Positions 47,329 to 56,527 of a stretch of DNA of 64,000 bases are shown here, one piece after another. The DNA is from JALZKA01 sp963717635. GTDB lineage: Bacteria > Actinomycetota > Thermoleophilia > Solirubrobacterales > 70-9. The stretch is taken from assembly GCA_963717635.1 (NCBI GenBank), contig OY970347.1:930001-994000 (forward strand). The letters are read 5' to 3'. The translations under genes were made by a program, and so were the position numbers. Each line of letters begins with the position of its first letter. The first letter of the stretch is position 1. The notes below the pieces were generated by a model. The model did no database searches and had not been told where the DNA came from. It was given only the letters and a program-made list of their open reading frames with translations.

Positions 47329-48333
47329 TTGGCGCAGGAGGAATTCATCTGGCGTGACGGCGAGCGGACGATCGTGTTCGCCGAGGACGCGCTGGCCGGT
47401 GTCGTCGAGGCGCTCCGCTGGCAGCAGTGGGACCGCTACGAGCTGCTGACGACGCCGCGGGCGATGAACGACGCGCCGCTACAGCTGCCCGGCCACGCCG
47501 CGGTGGTCCACGAGGTGCCCCCCGGCGCCGTCAACGAGATCGCCGCAGGGCTGCTGAACGAGATCGACTCGCCCGCGCTCGTCGCGCTCGGCGGCGGTCG
47601 GGTGATCGACACCGCGAAGGCGATCGCCGCGGTGCGCGGAGGACGCGTCGCTGCGCTGCCCACGACGCTGTCGGGCGCCGAGATGACCGCCATCCACAAG
47701 CTGCCCGACGGTCACTCGGCGACGCACCTGGTCCGCCCGCAGCTGGTCTTCGCCGCGCCGGCCACGATGACCGGCCTGCCCGAGCAGCAGCTCCGCGCCA
47801 GCGCCCTGAACGCGCTCGCGCACGGCGCCGACTGCCTCTACACGCCGCTTGCGAATCCGGTCTCCGAGTTGGCGGCTCTGCGCGGGGCCAAGCTGATCGC
47901 GACCGCGCTCGACGGGGAGCTCGGCGAAGACGGTCGCGCAGACCTCGCGCTCGGCTCCATCCTTTGCGCCTACGCGATCGATGCGGCGAAGTTCTCGCTG
48001 CATCACGTGATCTGCCAGAGCCTGGTCCGGGTGATGCGGATTCCGCACGCGGAGACGAACGCCGCGATCCTCCCGCGAGCGCTCGAGGCCCTCGTGCCGC
48101 GGGCGGGCAAGCAGATGACCGCCCTCGCGAAGGCGCTGGGCACGAAGCGCGCTGCGCTCGCCGACCGCGTCGAGCAGCTCGGGGGTGGGCGGCGCTCGCT
48201 CGCAGACGTCGGCGCCGACCGGGCGAAGCTGGAGCTGGCACTCGACACGATGCTCGACCGCGCCGAGTTGCAGATGACGCCTGAGCCGCCTGATCGGGAC
48301 GAGCTGCGCGGGTTAATCGAATCCGCCTGGTAA
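47329..48333 (+). CDS. Iron-containing alcohol dehydrogenase / maleylacetate reductase-like
   Basis: A group III metal-dependent dehydrogenase of 334 residues. The NAD(P)-binding GGGRVIDTAKAIA is near residue 86, PTTLSGAEMT follows, and metal ligands appear in NALAHGADCLYTPLANP and HHVICQSLVRVMRIPHAETN. The last motif is typical of maleylacetate reductases, so a role in aromatic compound breakdown is possible, but no pathway genes are adjacent. The start is a TTG at 47329, one base after the tRNA gene and without a ribosome binding site. Confidence 0.85.
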   Translation: MAQEEFIWRDGERTIVFAEDALAGVVEALRWQQWDRYELLTTPRAMNDAPLQLPGHAAVVHEVPPGAVNEIAAGLLNEIDSPALVALGGGRVIDTAKAIAAVRGGRVAALPTTLSGAEMTAIHKLPDGHSATHLVRPQLVFAAPATMTGLPEQQLRASALNALAHGADCLYTPLANPVSELAALRGAKLIATALDGELGEDGRADLALGSILCAYAIDAAKFSLHHVICQSLVRVMRIPHAETNAAILPRALEALVPRAGKQMTALAKALGTKRAALADRVEQLGGGRRSLADVGADRAKLELALDTMLDRAELQMTPEPPDRDELRGLIESAW

Positions 48334-48363
48334 CCGCACACGCCCAAGCGTGTAGCCCTTTGG

Positions 48364-50076
<1,713 letters not shown>

Positions 50077-50102
50077 AGGCATGACCGGACTAGGCTTGCG
50101 AC

Positions 50103-50687
50103 ATGACCGAGGCGGAGTCCCCAGCGGCGTCGACCGGGTCGAAGGCCGAGCTCGATCGCGAGTTCGAGGCGCTCTACAAGGCCCACCTGCGCGACGTCTA
50201 CTCGTACTCGTACTACCGGGTGGGGAATCACCACGACGCCGAGGATCTGACCGAGCAGGCCTTCCTGCAGGCGTATCGCCACTTCGAGCGCGCCCGGCGC
50301 GAGTCCGATGGGCGGCCGATGCGTCCGTGGCTGATCCGCATCGCGCACAACCTTGCGTCGAACTACTACCGCGACCGCTCGCGGCGGCCGGAGACGAACA
50401 TCGAGGCGATCGAGCCGCCGGCACACCCGCACTCGACCGAGCGCGTGGTCGAGGGGCGCGAGGAGCTGCGCCTGGTGATGCGCAAGCTGGACGGGTTGCC
50501 GGAGGACCGGCGCGAGGCGCTGATCATGCGTTTCGCGCTGGGGATGTCGAACCGCGAGATCGCCCGCGCTCTGGGCCGGACCGACGGCGCGACCAAGGTG
50601 TTGATTCACCGCGCGCTGAAGCAGTTGGAGGAACACATGGCCGCCGAGGACGCGCCGGCCGAAGGGGAGGAGGGGAGCGATGACTGA
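50103..50687 (+). CDS. RNA polymerase ECF-type sigma factor
   Basis: A 194-residue sigma factor with regions 2 and 4 only. Region 2 holds YSYYRVGNHHDAEDLTEQAF, and region 4 ends MSNREIARALGRTDGATKVL. TAGGCT (50091-50096) lies 6 nt before the ATG, so it is probably leaderless. The following gene overlaps by 8 nt and encodes a one-pass membrane protein, the usual position for an anti-sigma factor. Confidence 0.9.
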   Translation: MTEAESPAASTGSKAELDREFEALYKAHLRDVYSYSYYRVGNHHDAEDLTEQAFLQAYRHFERARRESDGRPMRPWLIRIAHNLASNYYRDRSRRPETNIEAIEPPAHPHSTERVVEGREELRLVMRKLDGLPEDRREALIMRFALGMSNREIARALGRTDGATKVLIHRALKQLEEHMAAEDAPAEGEEGSDD

Positions 50688-51024
50688 GGCAGCGGGACAC
50701 ATGGATCTCGAGGCGCTCCTGTCGGACGCGCTGCGGCCGATCGAGCCGCCGGAGAGCCTTGCCGGCCGGGTCGAGACGACGCTCAGCGCGATTACCGAGC
50801 AGGCGGCCGCGGCGCTCGGCGAGTGGGCGGAAGAGCTATCCGAGGGCGAGCTCCAGGCGCTGCGCGATCCTCGCAACTGGGTGCGACCCGTAGCCGCGAT
50901 CGCGGTCGGCGGTGCCGCCGCAGGAGCGCTGGTCATCGTTGGTGCCCGCCGTCGCCGCAAGCCGGGCGGGCTGCGCGGGCAGGCTGAGCGAATCCTCGGC
51001 GACCTCGGCGAGCTGCGCCGCTGA
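50680..51024 (+). CDS. Single-pass membrane protein, putative anti-sigma partner
   Basis: A 114-residue protein with an N-terminal acidic helical part (LEALLSDALRPIEPPESL), one transmembrane segment (about 70-90, PVAAIAVGGAAAGALVIVG) and a basic tail. There is no zinc-finger HxxxCxxC. Its 8-nt overlap with the ECF sigma gene and topology suggest it holds the sigma factor at the membrane, but no known anti-sigma domain is visible. Confidence 0.65.
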   Translation: MTEAAGHMDLEALLSDALRPIEPPESLAGRVETTLSAITEQAAAALGEWAEELSEGELQALRDPRNWVRPVAAIAVGGAAAGALVIVGARRRRKPGGLRGQAERILGDLGELRR

Positions 51025-51033
51025 GTGCGGCGC

Positions 51034-51462
51034 TTACGCCCGGGCGGCGGGGCTGTGCGAGGCCCCAGCCTTCGGGGTCGCGGCGCCGGCCGCCAGGCCG
51101 GTCAGGCCCAGGAACAGGTGGAGGAAGTTGTCCTCGGTGTTGACCGGGATCACGTCGAGGAGCGCTCCGAACCCGTTCTCGGTCTCGAGAAATCCCCAGA
51201 CCGCGATCAGGAGGTAGGCGAGCCCGAAGGCGAGCGCATAGGACCGGGCCGCGTACCCCGCTGCCGCGAGCCCGAGCAGGCCGGTGGCGATGTGAACGAG
51301 GTTGTGCCAGCCGTTGACGTCGAGGATCCCCAGCACAGCGTCGGCCTTCAGGTCGTCGCCCGTGCTGAAGCTGGCGTCGTAGAAGAAGCCGACGATGCCG
51401 CCGATCACGAGCGCCCCTCCGACCAGGGCCGCGTACAACCTCGCTGGACTTGAACCGCTCAT
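51034..51462 (-). CDS. DUF4383 family membrane protein
   Basis: A four-helix membrane protein of 142 residues matching the actinobacterial DUF4383 pattern: ARLYAALVGGALVIGGIVGF, then WHNLVHIATGLLGLAAA, LAYLLIAVWGFL and NFLHLFLGLTGLAAG. The repeated histidines at helix starts are characteristic. Function is unknown. AAGGAGAG precedes the ATG at 51462. It is convergent with the sigma/anti-sigma pair. Confidence 0.88.
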   Translation of the reverse strand: MSGSSPARLYAALVGGALVIGGIVGFFYDASFSTGDDLKADAVLGILDVNGWHNLVHIATGLLGLAAAGYAARSYALAFGLAYLLIAVWGFLETENGFGALLDVIPVNTEDNFLHLFLGLTGLAAGAATPKAGASHSPAARA

Positions 51463-51554
51463 CCAGGACTCTCCTTCGCCGATGCGTGGGCGCACTATCC
51501 TCGGGGCCTCGGACATGATCCAGGGCGTCACGAAGCTCGTAGTCCTATCGACCG

Positions 51555-52157
51555 ATGAATCGCGATGCGATGCAGAAGCTCGCCGACGAGGACCTGATGA
51601 TTCTCGTCGAGCGCAAGGACCCGACGGCGTTCGAGGTCCTCTACGACCGGCACGGCGGCGCGGCCTACTCGCTGGCGCACCGGATCGTCGGTGATGCGCA
51701 GGCGGCCGAGGACGTCACCCAGGAGGCGTTCCTGTCGATCTGGCGCAGCGGCGCCCGGTTCGACGCTGCGCGCGGCAGCGTCCGCTCCTGGACTCTGGGC
51801 GTCGTTCGCAATCGCTCGATCGACGCGCTGCGTCGTCAGGCGGGTAACGCGCCGAAGCTCAACTTCGACGATGACGCGACGCTCGAGGCGCAGGAGTCGC
51901 CGGAGCTGACCGACTCGGAGGCGATCCGCCGCGAGACGGCACGTAGGGTCCGCGGCGCGATGAGCGAGCTTCCCGAGGAGCAGTCCGAGGTGATCGGGCT
52001 CGCTTATTTCGGCGGCTTCAGCCATTCCGAGATCGCGAACATGCTGAGCATGCCGCTCGGTACCGTGAAGGGACGCATGCGACTGGGGTTGGAGAAGATC
52101 CGCCTCTCGCTCGCCGAGGGGATGGGCATCAGCGAATCTGCGGAGGCTCTGCCGTGA
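51555..52157 (+). CDS. RNA polymerase ECF-type sigma factor (SigK-like)
   Basis: A 200-residue ECF sigma factor. Region 2 contains EDVTQEAFLSIWRSGARFD and region 4 HSEIANMLSMPLGTVKGRMR, as in the SigK/ECF19 group. The downstream gene overlaps by 4 nt and encodes an RskA-type anti-sigma factor, the normal partner of this group. Targets are unknown. Confidence 0.92.
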   Translation: MNRDAMQKLADEDLMILVERKDPTAFEVLYDRHGGAAYSLAHRIVGDAQAAEDVTQEAFLSIWRSGARFDAARGSVRSWTLGVVRNRSIDALRRQAGNAPKLNFDDDATLEAQESPELTDSEAIRRETARRVRGAMSELPEEQSEVIGLAYFGGFSHSEIANMLSMPLGTVKGRMRLGLEKIRLSLAEGMGISESAEALP

Positions 52158-52861
52158 ATGCCGAAGCCCATCGCGCGTACCGCGACGAGCTCGCGGCGTA
52201 CTCGATCGGCGCGCTCGAACCGGCCGAGGTCGACGAGCTGGAGCGCCACGTCTCCGGCTGTCGCGAGTGTCGCGAGTACCTCCTCTGGCTCGATCCCGCG
52301 GTCGACCTCCTGCCGGCTTCGGTCGAGCAGCTTCAGGCGCCCCGCCGGCTGAAGCGGGCGCTGATGGCCGAGGTCCACTCAGACCTCAACGCGGCCCGCC
52401 GAGCGGAGCGCGGGCGGCAACGGGCGGAACGCGGCATCTGGGGATCTATCTGGCGGCCCGCAACCGCGATTGCTGCCTGCCTGGTCCTGGTCGCCGGAAT
52501 CGTCGGTGGCTACGCCCTCCGCGGCAACGACGAGCCGCAGTCCGAACTGATCGCGGCAGAAGTCGTGGACGACGGCGTGGGCGCCCGTATGGCGGCCACG
52601 CTCGAGCGTCAGGGTGATCGCGCAATCCTCCACGTGGAGGCACTCCCGCCGCTGCCGGGGAATCGCGTCTACGAGGCCTGGATCCAGCGGGACGGCGCCT
52701 TCGAGCCCTCGACCGCATTCGTGGTCGGCCGCGACGGCATGACCGACGTTGCGATCGAGGGCACCTTGGAAGGTGCGAGCGGTATCTACGTGACCCGGGA
52801 GCCGGCGGGCGGCTCAGACGAGCCCACGCTGCCGGTGCTGATGAAGGCTCCGCTCGCCTGA
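52154..52861 (+). CDS. RskA-type anti-sigma factor
   Basis: A 235-residue protein. The N-terminal anti-sigma zinc-finger motif ERHVSGCRECREYL has the H-x3-C-x2-C ligands. One transmembrane helix (about 98-118) is followed by an extracytoplasmic RskA domain (LPPLPGNRVYEAWIQRDG). It should sequester the upstream ECF sigma factor until proteolysed. The GTG start overlaps the sigma stop as GTGA. A site-2 or rhomboid-type protease could release it, and a rhomboid gene follows, but that link is only positional. Confidence 0.92.
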   Translation: MNAEAHRAYRDELAAYSIGALEPAEVDELERHVSGCRECREYLLWLDPAVDLLPASVEQLQAPRRLKRALMAEVHSDLNAARRAERGRQRAERGIWGSIWRPATAIAACLVLVAGIVGGYALRGNDEPQSELIAAEVVDDGVGARMAATLERQGDRAILHVEALPPLPGNRVYEAWIQRDGAFEPSTAFVVGRDGMTDVAIEGTLEGASGIYVTREPAGGSDEPTLPVLMKAPLA

Positions 52862-52866
52862 TGCCG

Positions 52867-52885
52867 GCGGCCCGGGACGGGCCGC
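52867..52885 (+). terminator. Hairpin after anti-sigma gene
   Basis: GCGGCCCG (52867-52874) and CGGGCCGC (52878-52885) form a perfect 8-bp stem with a GGA loop, 6 nt after the anti-sigma stop and 5 nt before the -10 box of the rhomboid gene. Confidence 0.65.
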
Positions 52886-52904
52886 TCGCTAGATTGCTCG
52901 CCTG

Positions 52905-53741
52905 ATGCCCGCCTGCTACCGGCACCCGGGCCGGGAGACAAACGTCGGTTGCTCGAACTGCGGCCGCCCGATCTGCCCGGACTGCATGACGTCGACGCCG
53001 GTCGGCATGCGCTGTCCGGAATGCGCGCGCGACCGCACGCGGATCCATCGCACGCCGGCGGGGATCGGCGCCGGCGCCGCCCCGGTTACGTTCGCGCTGA
53101 TCGCGGTCAACGTGATTGCCTACCTGGCCGAGATGCTCGGCGGCGGATCGAGCGCCTTCGAGGGCGGCGGATCGGTGATCCTGGACTTCGGGCTCTTCGG
53201 CCCAGCTGTCGACGCCGGCGACTGGTACCGCGTGATCACCGGTGGCTTCCTCCACGCCGGCCTGCTTCACCTAGGGTTCAACATGTTCGCGCTGTATTTC
53301 CTCGGACGCCTGCTCGAGCCGGCGATCGGCCCCCGCCGCTTTGCCGGCATCTACTTCGTTGCGCTCCTCGGCGGCTCCTTTGGAGCGCTGCTGCTGGATC
53401 CGCTCGAGCTGACGGTCGGTGCATCCGGCGCCGTCTTCGGTCTGATGGCTGCGGCGTTCATCATCGCTCGTGATCGCGGCATGGACGACCTCGCGTCGCA
53501 GATCGGCCTGTTCGTGATCATCAACCTGGTCTTCACGTTCAGCATTCCCAACATCAGCATCGGCGGCCACCTGGGAGGCCTCGCCGTCGGTGGGCTGGCC
53601 GCGCTGGCGATCGCAGCGGGCGAACGCCGGGGCCCCGACGGACGGCTCCTGGAATGGGGCGCGATCCTGGGGCTCGGTGCGGCTGCCGTGGTCGGCTGCA
53701 TGATCGCGGCTGCGGACAGCGTGCCCGCGGGCTTCGGCTAG
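52905..53741 (+). CDS. Rhomboid-family intramembrane serine protease with N-terminal zinc finger
   Basis: A 278-residue membrane protease. The N-terminus is a B-box-like zinc finger (CYRHPGRETNVGCSNCGRPI, then CPDC and CPEC pairs). Six or more membrane helices follow. The catalytic serine is in GASGAVFGL and the histidine in GGHLGGLAVGG. LLHLGFNMFALYFLG is the conserved HxxxN-type helix. TAGATT (52890-52895) lies 9 nt before the ATG. It cleaves membrane-spanning substrates; the target is unknown. Confidence 0.92.
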   Translation: MPACYRHPGRETNVGCSNCGRPICPDCMTSTPVGMRCPECARDRTRIHRTPAGIGAGAAPVTFALIAVNVIAYLAEMLGGGSSAFEGGGSVILDFGLFGPAVDAGDWYRVITGGFLHAGLLHLGFNMFALYFLGRLLEPAIGPRRFAGIYFVALLGGSFGALLLDPLELTVGASGAVFGLMAAAFIIARDRGMDDLASQIGLFVIINLVFTFSIPNISIGGHLGGLAVGGLAALAIAAGERRGPDGRLLEWGAILGLGAAAVVGCMIAAADSVPAGFG

Positions 53742-54181
53742 GCCGTCCGGCGGTCCACCTCGGCCCGGAGGTCCTCCATCGACCGTTTCATGACCGTAGA
53801 GTTGGCGCGGCGGGCGATCAGGCCCGGCACCGGGACGCCCGGGTCGATGCCCAGGCGGTACGTCACCAGTGTGCCGCCGGCTTTGGCCTCGAAGCGGTAC
53901 TCGCCCTCGATGTCCGCGACGCCGTCGCCCTCGACGAACTCCCACCGGATCCGCAACGGCGGCTCGTGGTGGTAGCGCAGGCGGTAGCGAACCTCGCGGA
54001 ACTTCGCGTCGGTGAGGAACTCGACCAACTCGCCGCGGCCGTCATCATCGCTTTCGAGCACGTCGACGGAGATCACCGCGCCCTGCCAGTCGGGGAACGT
54101 GGCGTAGTCGCTCGCCGTCGCGAAGCAGATCTCGGGAGCCGCCGTAATCGCGATCGTCCGTTCGGCGCGGTGGATGCTCAC
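53738..54181 (-). CDS. SRPBCC-family protein (polyketide cyclase/dehydrase)
   Basis: A 147-residue protein with typical ligand-cavity features: ERTIAITAAPEICFATASDY, then strands around YRLRYHHEPPLRIRWEFVEG and a C-terminal helix. The GTG at 54181 overlaps the stop of the upstream binding-protein gene (GTGA), so the two are co-translated. This is the third SRPBCC protein in the window. Confidence 0.82.
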   Translation of the reverse strand: MSIHRAERTIAITAAPEICFATASDYATFPDWQGAVISVDVLESDDDGRGELVEFLTDAKFREVRYRLRYHHEPPLRIRWEFVEGDGVADIEGEYRFEAKAGGTLVTYRLGIDPGVPVPGLIARRANSTVMKRSMEDLRAEVDRRTA

Positions 54182-55086
54182 GCCGGCGAGCGTTTCAGAT
54201 CGAGCTCGTGCCAGCTGAGGCCGTAGCGAGCCGGCACCCGCTCGGGATGCAGCAGGTGGCCGAGCAGCTCGACGCCGTCGGCGAGTCTGGGCCCGGGGCG
54301 CGAGAACGAGGAGGCGGCGTCGACCGCGCAGATGCGGGCGGCGTTCAGTGAGCGCAGGTCATCGGCCCGGGTCAGCGCATGGTCCGCTGCAGCACTCGTG
54401 TTGAGGCCGCACGGCATCACCACCACGACGTCAGCCGCCGCCGCGCGGAGCCCGTCCCACTCGGCGGTCCTCGACTTTCCCCCGGCGACTCCCAGCGGAT
54501 CCTCGCCGCCGGCCGCAGAGATCATCTCCGGCACCCAGTGGCCGCCGATGTAGGGCGGGTCGAGCCATTCGAGGGCCAGGACGCGGGGGCGCGGGGCGCC
54601 CGCGACCGCGGAGCGCACCAGCTCGACCCGCGCGATCAGCTTCGCTTGCAGGCGCTCACCGCGCTCCGCCGCCCCGCACGCCGCGGCAAGCCGCGGCAGG
54701 TCCGCGAACACCTCGGTCAGCGACTCCGGGTCGAGCGAGACGACTTCGGGGCTGCCGGGAAGCCCGGCCGCGACCGAGCACACGTCGTCGTAGGAGACGG
54801 CGCATACGGCGCACACGGCCTGGGTCACGATCAGGTCGGGCGCAAGCTGCTCGAGCGTCCGGTCGTCGAGCTCGTAGATCGCCTCGCCCCTGGCCGTCAA
54901 GTCGCGTACGGCGGCGTCGATCTCGGCCGCGGGCAACCCCGCCCCGATCACGCTGCGGGTGAGCTGCGGCAGATCGCGCGCCGCGTCGGGCCAATCGCAT
55001 TCGTGGGTGACGGCCACCACGTCGTCCCCCAGGCCGAGGGCGAACAGCGCTTCGGTCGCCGAGGGAACCAGGCTCGCGATCCTCAT
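54178..55086 (-). CDS. BtuF-like (cobalamin-type) periplasmic-binding-fold protein
   Basis: A 302-residue protein of the class III substrate-binding family: RIASLVPSATEALFALGLG at the N-terminus, the VVAVTHECDWP region, and PDLIVTQAVCAVCAVSY. There is no signal peptide or lipobox, and no ABC permease or ATPase is adjacent. It may therefore be a cytoplasmic cobalamin- or metal-chelate-binding protein rather than a transporter subunit. A CATTAT box lies 6 nt before the ATG at 55086. Confidence 0.82.
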   Translation of the reverse strand: MRIASLVPSATEALFALGLGDDVVAVTHECDWPDAARDLPQLTRSVIGAGLPAAEIDAAVRDLTARGEAIYELDDRTLEQLAPDLIVTQAVCAVCAVSYDDVCSVAAGLPGSPEVVSLDPESLTEVFADLPRLAAACGAAERGERLQAKLIARVELVRSAVAGAPRPRVLALEWLDPPYIGGHWVPEMISAAGGEDPLGVAGGKSRTAEWDGLRAAAADVVVVMPCGLNTSAAADHALTRADDLRSLNAARICAVDAASSFSRPGPRLADGVELLGHLLHPERVPARYGLSWHELDLKRSPA

Positions 55087-55164
55087 GCCTGAATAATGCC
55101 GCTACCGCGGGGGCCAAGTTTGTTTCGCGCCTAGCGTCGCTCACTTGACCAATAGGCTTGAGCC

Positions 55165-55443
55165 ATCGCACTCCTCGACGAGACCGAGATCGAGCGCCGC
55201 CTGGCTGAGGTCGACGGCTGGGAGCGAGCCGGCGACGCGATCCGCAAGCAGTTCAAGCGCGGCGACTTCATTGGCTCGGTCGATTTCGTCAGGGCGCTGG
55301 TCGCGCCCGCCGAGGACATTTCTCATCACCCGGATCTGGAGATCTCCTGGGACACGGTCACCGTGACCGTCACTAGTCATTCCGAGGGCGGCCTGACTAG
55401 GAACGACTTCGAGTTGGCCGCGCGGATCGATGGCCTTTCATAG
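55165..55443 (+). CDS. phhB: 4a-hydroxytetrahydrobiopterin dehydratase, with ATC start
   Basis: A pterin-4a-carbinolamine dehydratase of 92 residues that recycles oxidised pterin cofactor. The family signature is complete: EDISHHPDLEISWDTVTVTV followed by SHSEGGL and a late aspartate. The frame has a TGA at 55159-55161, so translation can begin only at or after 55162. The first residues that match the family (M/I-ALLDETEIERRL) start at ATC 55165. TAGGCT (55153-55158) lies exactly 6 nt upstream, as for leaderless genes here. Either ATC is used or this is a point change from ATG. Confidence 0.82.
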   Translation: MALLDETEIERRLAEVDGWERAGDAIRKQFKRGDFIGSVDFVRALVAPAEDISHHPDLEISWDTVTVTVTSHSEGGLTRNDFELAARIDGLS

Positions 55444-55607
55444 TGAGGCGGAGCCCGAAGGGCGGAGCCGAGCCCCGGCGTTGTTGAGCCGGCTTCATAG
55501 TGAGGCGGAGCCCGAAGGGCGGAGCCGAGCCCCGGCGTTGTTGAGCCGGCTTCATAGTGAGGCGGAGCCCGAAGGGCGGAGCCGAGCCCCGGCGTTGTTG
55601 AGCCGGC
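55437..55607 (+). repeat. Two-hairpin dispersed repeat, copy 3: exact tandem triplication
   Basis: Three identical 57-bp units occupy 55437-55493, 55494-55550 and 55551-55607. Each unit contains hairpin 1 (GGC-GGA-GCCC-gaa-GGGC-GGA-GCC) and hairpin 2 (CCGGC-gttgttga-GCCGG). The first unit overlaps the phhB stop. Because 57 is a multiple of three, one frame stays open through all units (19-residue repeat HSEAEPEGRSRAPALLSRL) into the following hydrolase gene. Confidence 0.9.
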
Positions 55608-56509
55608 TTGCTCCCGCGACGCTGATCCGCGAGCAGGTCCGCTTCCGATCGGGCGACGCCGACTGCGCGGCGGTCCTGGTCAGGCCGGATGCGGACGAAC
55701 CGGTTCCCTGTGTGGTGCTGGGGCACGGCTTCGGTGCGCTCAAGGAGGCCGGCCCGATTCGCAGCGCCGAGCGCTGTGCCGCGGCCGGTTACGCGGGTCT
55801 GGCCTTCGACTACCGCCACTTCGGCGAGAGCGGCGGCGAGCCCCGCCAGCTGTTGGATGTCGGCCGCCAGCACGACGACTGGCGCGCGGCGGTCTCGTAC
55901 ACGCGCACGCTTGACGGCATCGACGCCGACCGCATCGCCCTCTGGGGGTCTTCCTTCGCGGGCGGCCACGTGATCGAAATCGCGGCGGGCGACCAGCGAG
56001 TCGCCGCCGTCGTTTCGCAGGTTCCGCACATGGATGGGATCGCAACCCTGCGCCAGGCCGGTCCGGCGAACGCTGCCAAGCTGGCGATCGCCGGGCTGCT
56101 CGACCAGGCTGCCGCGGTGATCGGGCGCGAGCCCCGCATGCTGGCGATCGTCGGCCCCCCCGGGTCGACCGCGGCGATGAACAGCCCCGACGCGGAACCC
56201 GGCTATCGCGCGATGTACGACGAGGGGTTCGATTGGCGGAACGGTGTGCCGGGCCGCATCGCGTTGCGAATCGCGCTCTACAGCCCTGGACGTCGCGCCG
56301 CCGACGTCGGCTGTCCACTGCTGGTCCAGGTCGCCGCCGACGACGTCGTGACGCCGCCGGCGCCGGCGATCGAGGCGGCCGGCCGCGCTCCACGGGGCGA
56401 GCTGCTCACGTATGCGGGGCTCGGCCATTTTGACGTCTATCGCGGCGAGGCCTTCGACCGGGTCACCTCCGATCAGCTCGAGTTCCTCGATCGCCACCTC
56501 GGCGTCTGA
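55598..56509 (+). CDS. Alpha/beta-hydrolase (dienelactone hydrolase/peptidase-like)
   Basis: A serine hydrolase of about 303 residues. The oxyanion motif VVLGHGFGALKEAG, FDYRHFGESGGEPR and the nucleophile elbow ALWGSSFAGGHV are clear; the late AADDVVTPP and GLGHFDVY regions give the acid and histidine. The start is ambiguous. The open frame runs back through the 57-bp repeats to 55430, inside phhB. A TTG at 55598, within the last repeat loop, gives MSRLAPATLIREQ and is the most economical start. Substrate unknown. Confidence 0.8.
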   Translation: MSRLAPATLIREQVRFRSGDADCAAVLVRPDADEPVPCVVLGHGFGALKEAGPIRSAERCAAAGYAGLAFDYRHFGESGGEPRQLLDVGRQHDDWRAAVSYTRTLDGIDADRIALWGSSFAGGHVIEIAAGDQRVAAVVSQVPHMDGIATLRQAGPANAAKLAIAGLLDQAAAVIGREPRMLAIVGPPGSTAAMNSPDAEPGYRAMYDEGFDWRNGVPGRIALRIALYSPGRRAADVGCPLLVQVAADDVVTPPAPAIEAAGRAPRGELLTYAGLGHFDVYRGEAFDRVTSDQLEFLDRHLGV

Positions 56510-56527
56510 CGCCGGGCCCCGCTTCTG

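Noticed and set aside
55430..55597. Hydrolase N-terminus encoded by the 57-bp repeats as a protein repeat domain
   Set aside because: The same element occurs in non-coding gaps at two other loci with changes that preserve RNA pairing, so selection is on structure; the open frame is a result of unit length. Translation is not excluded.
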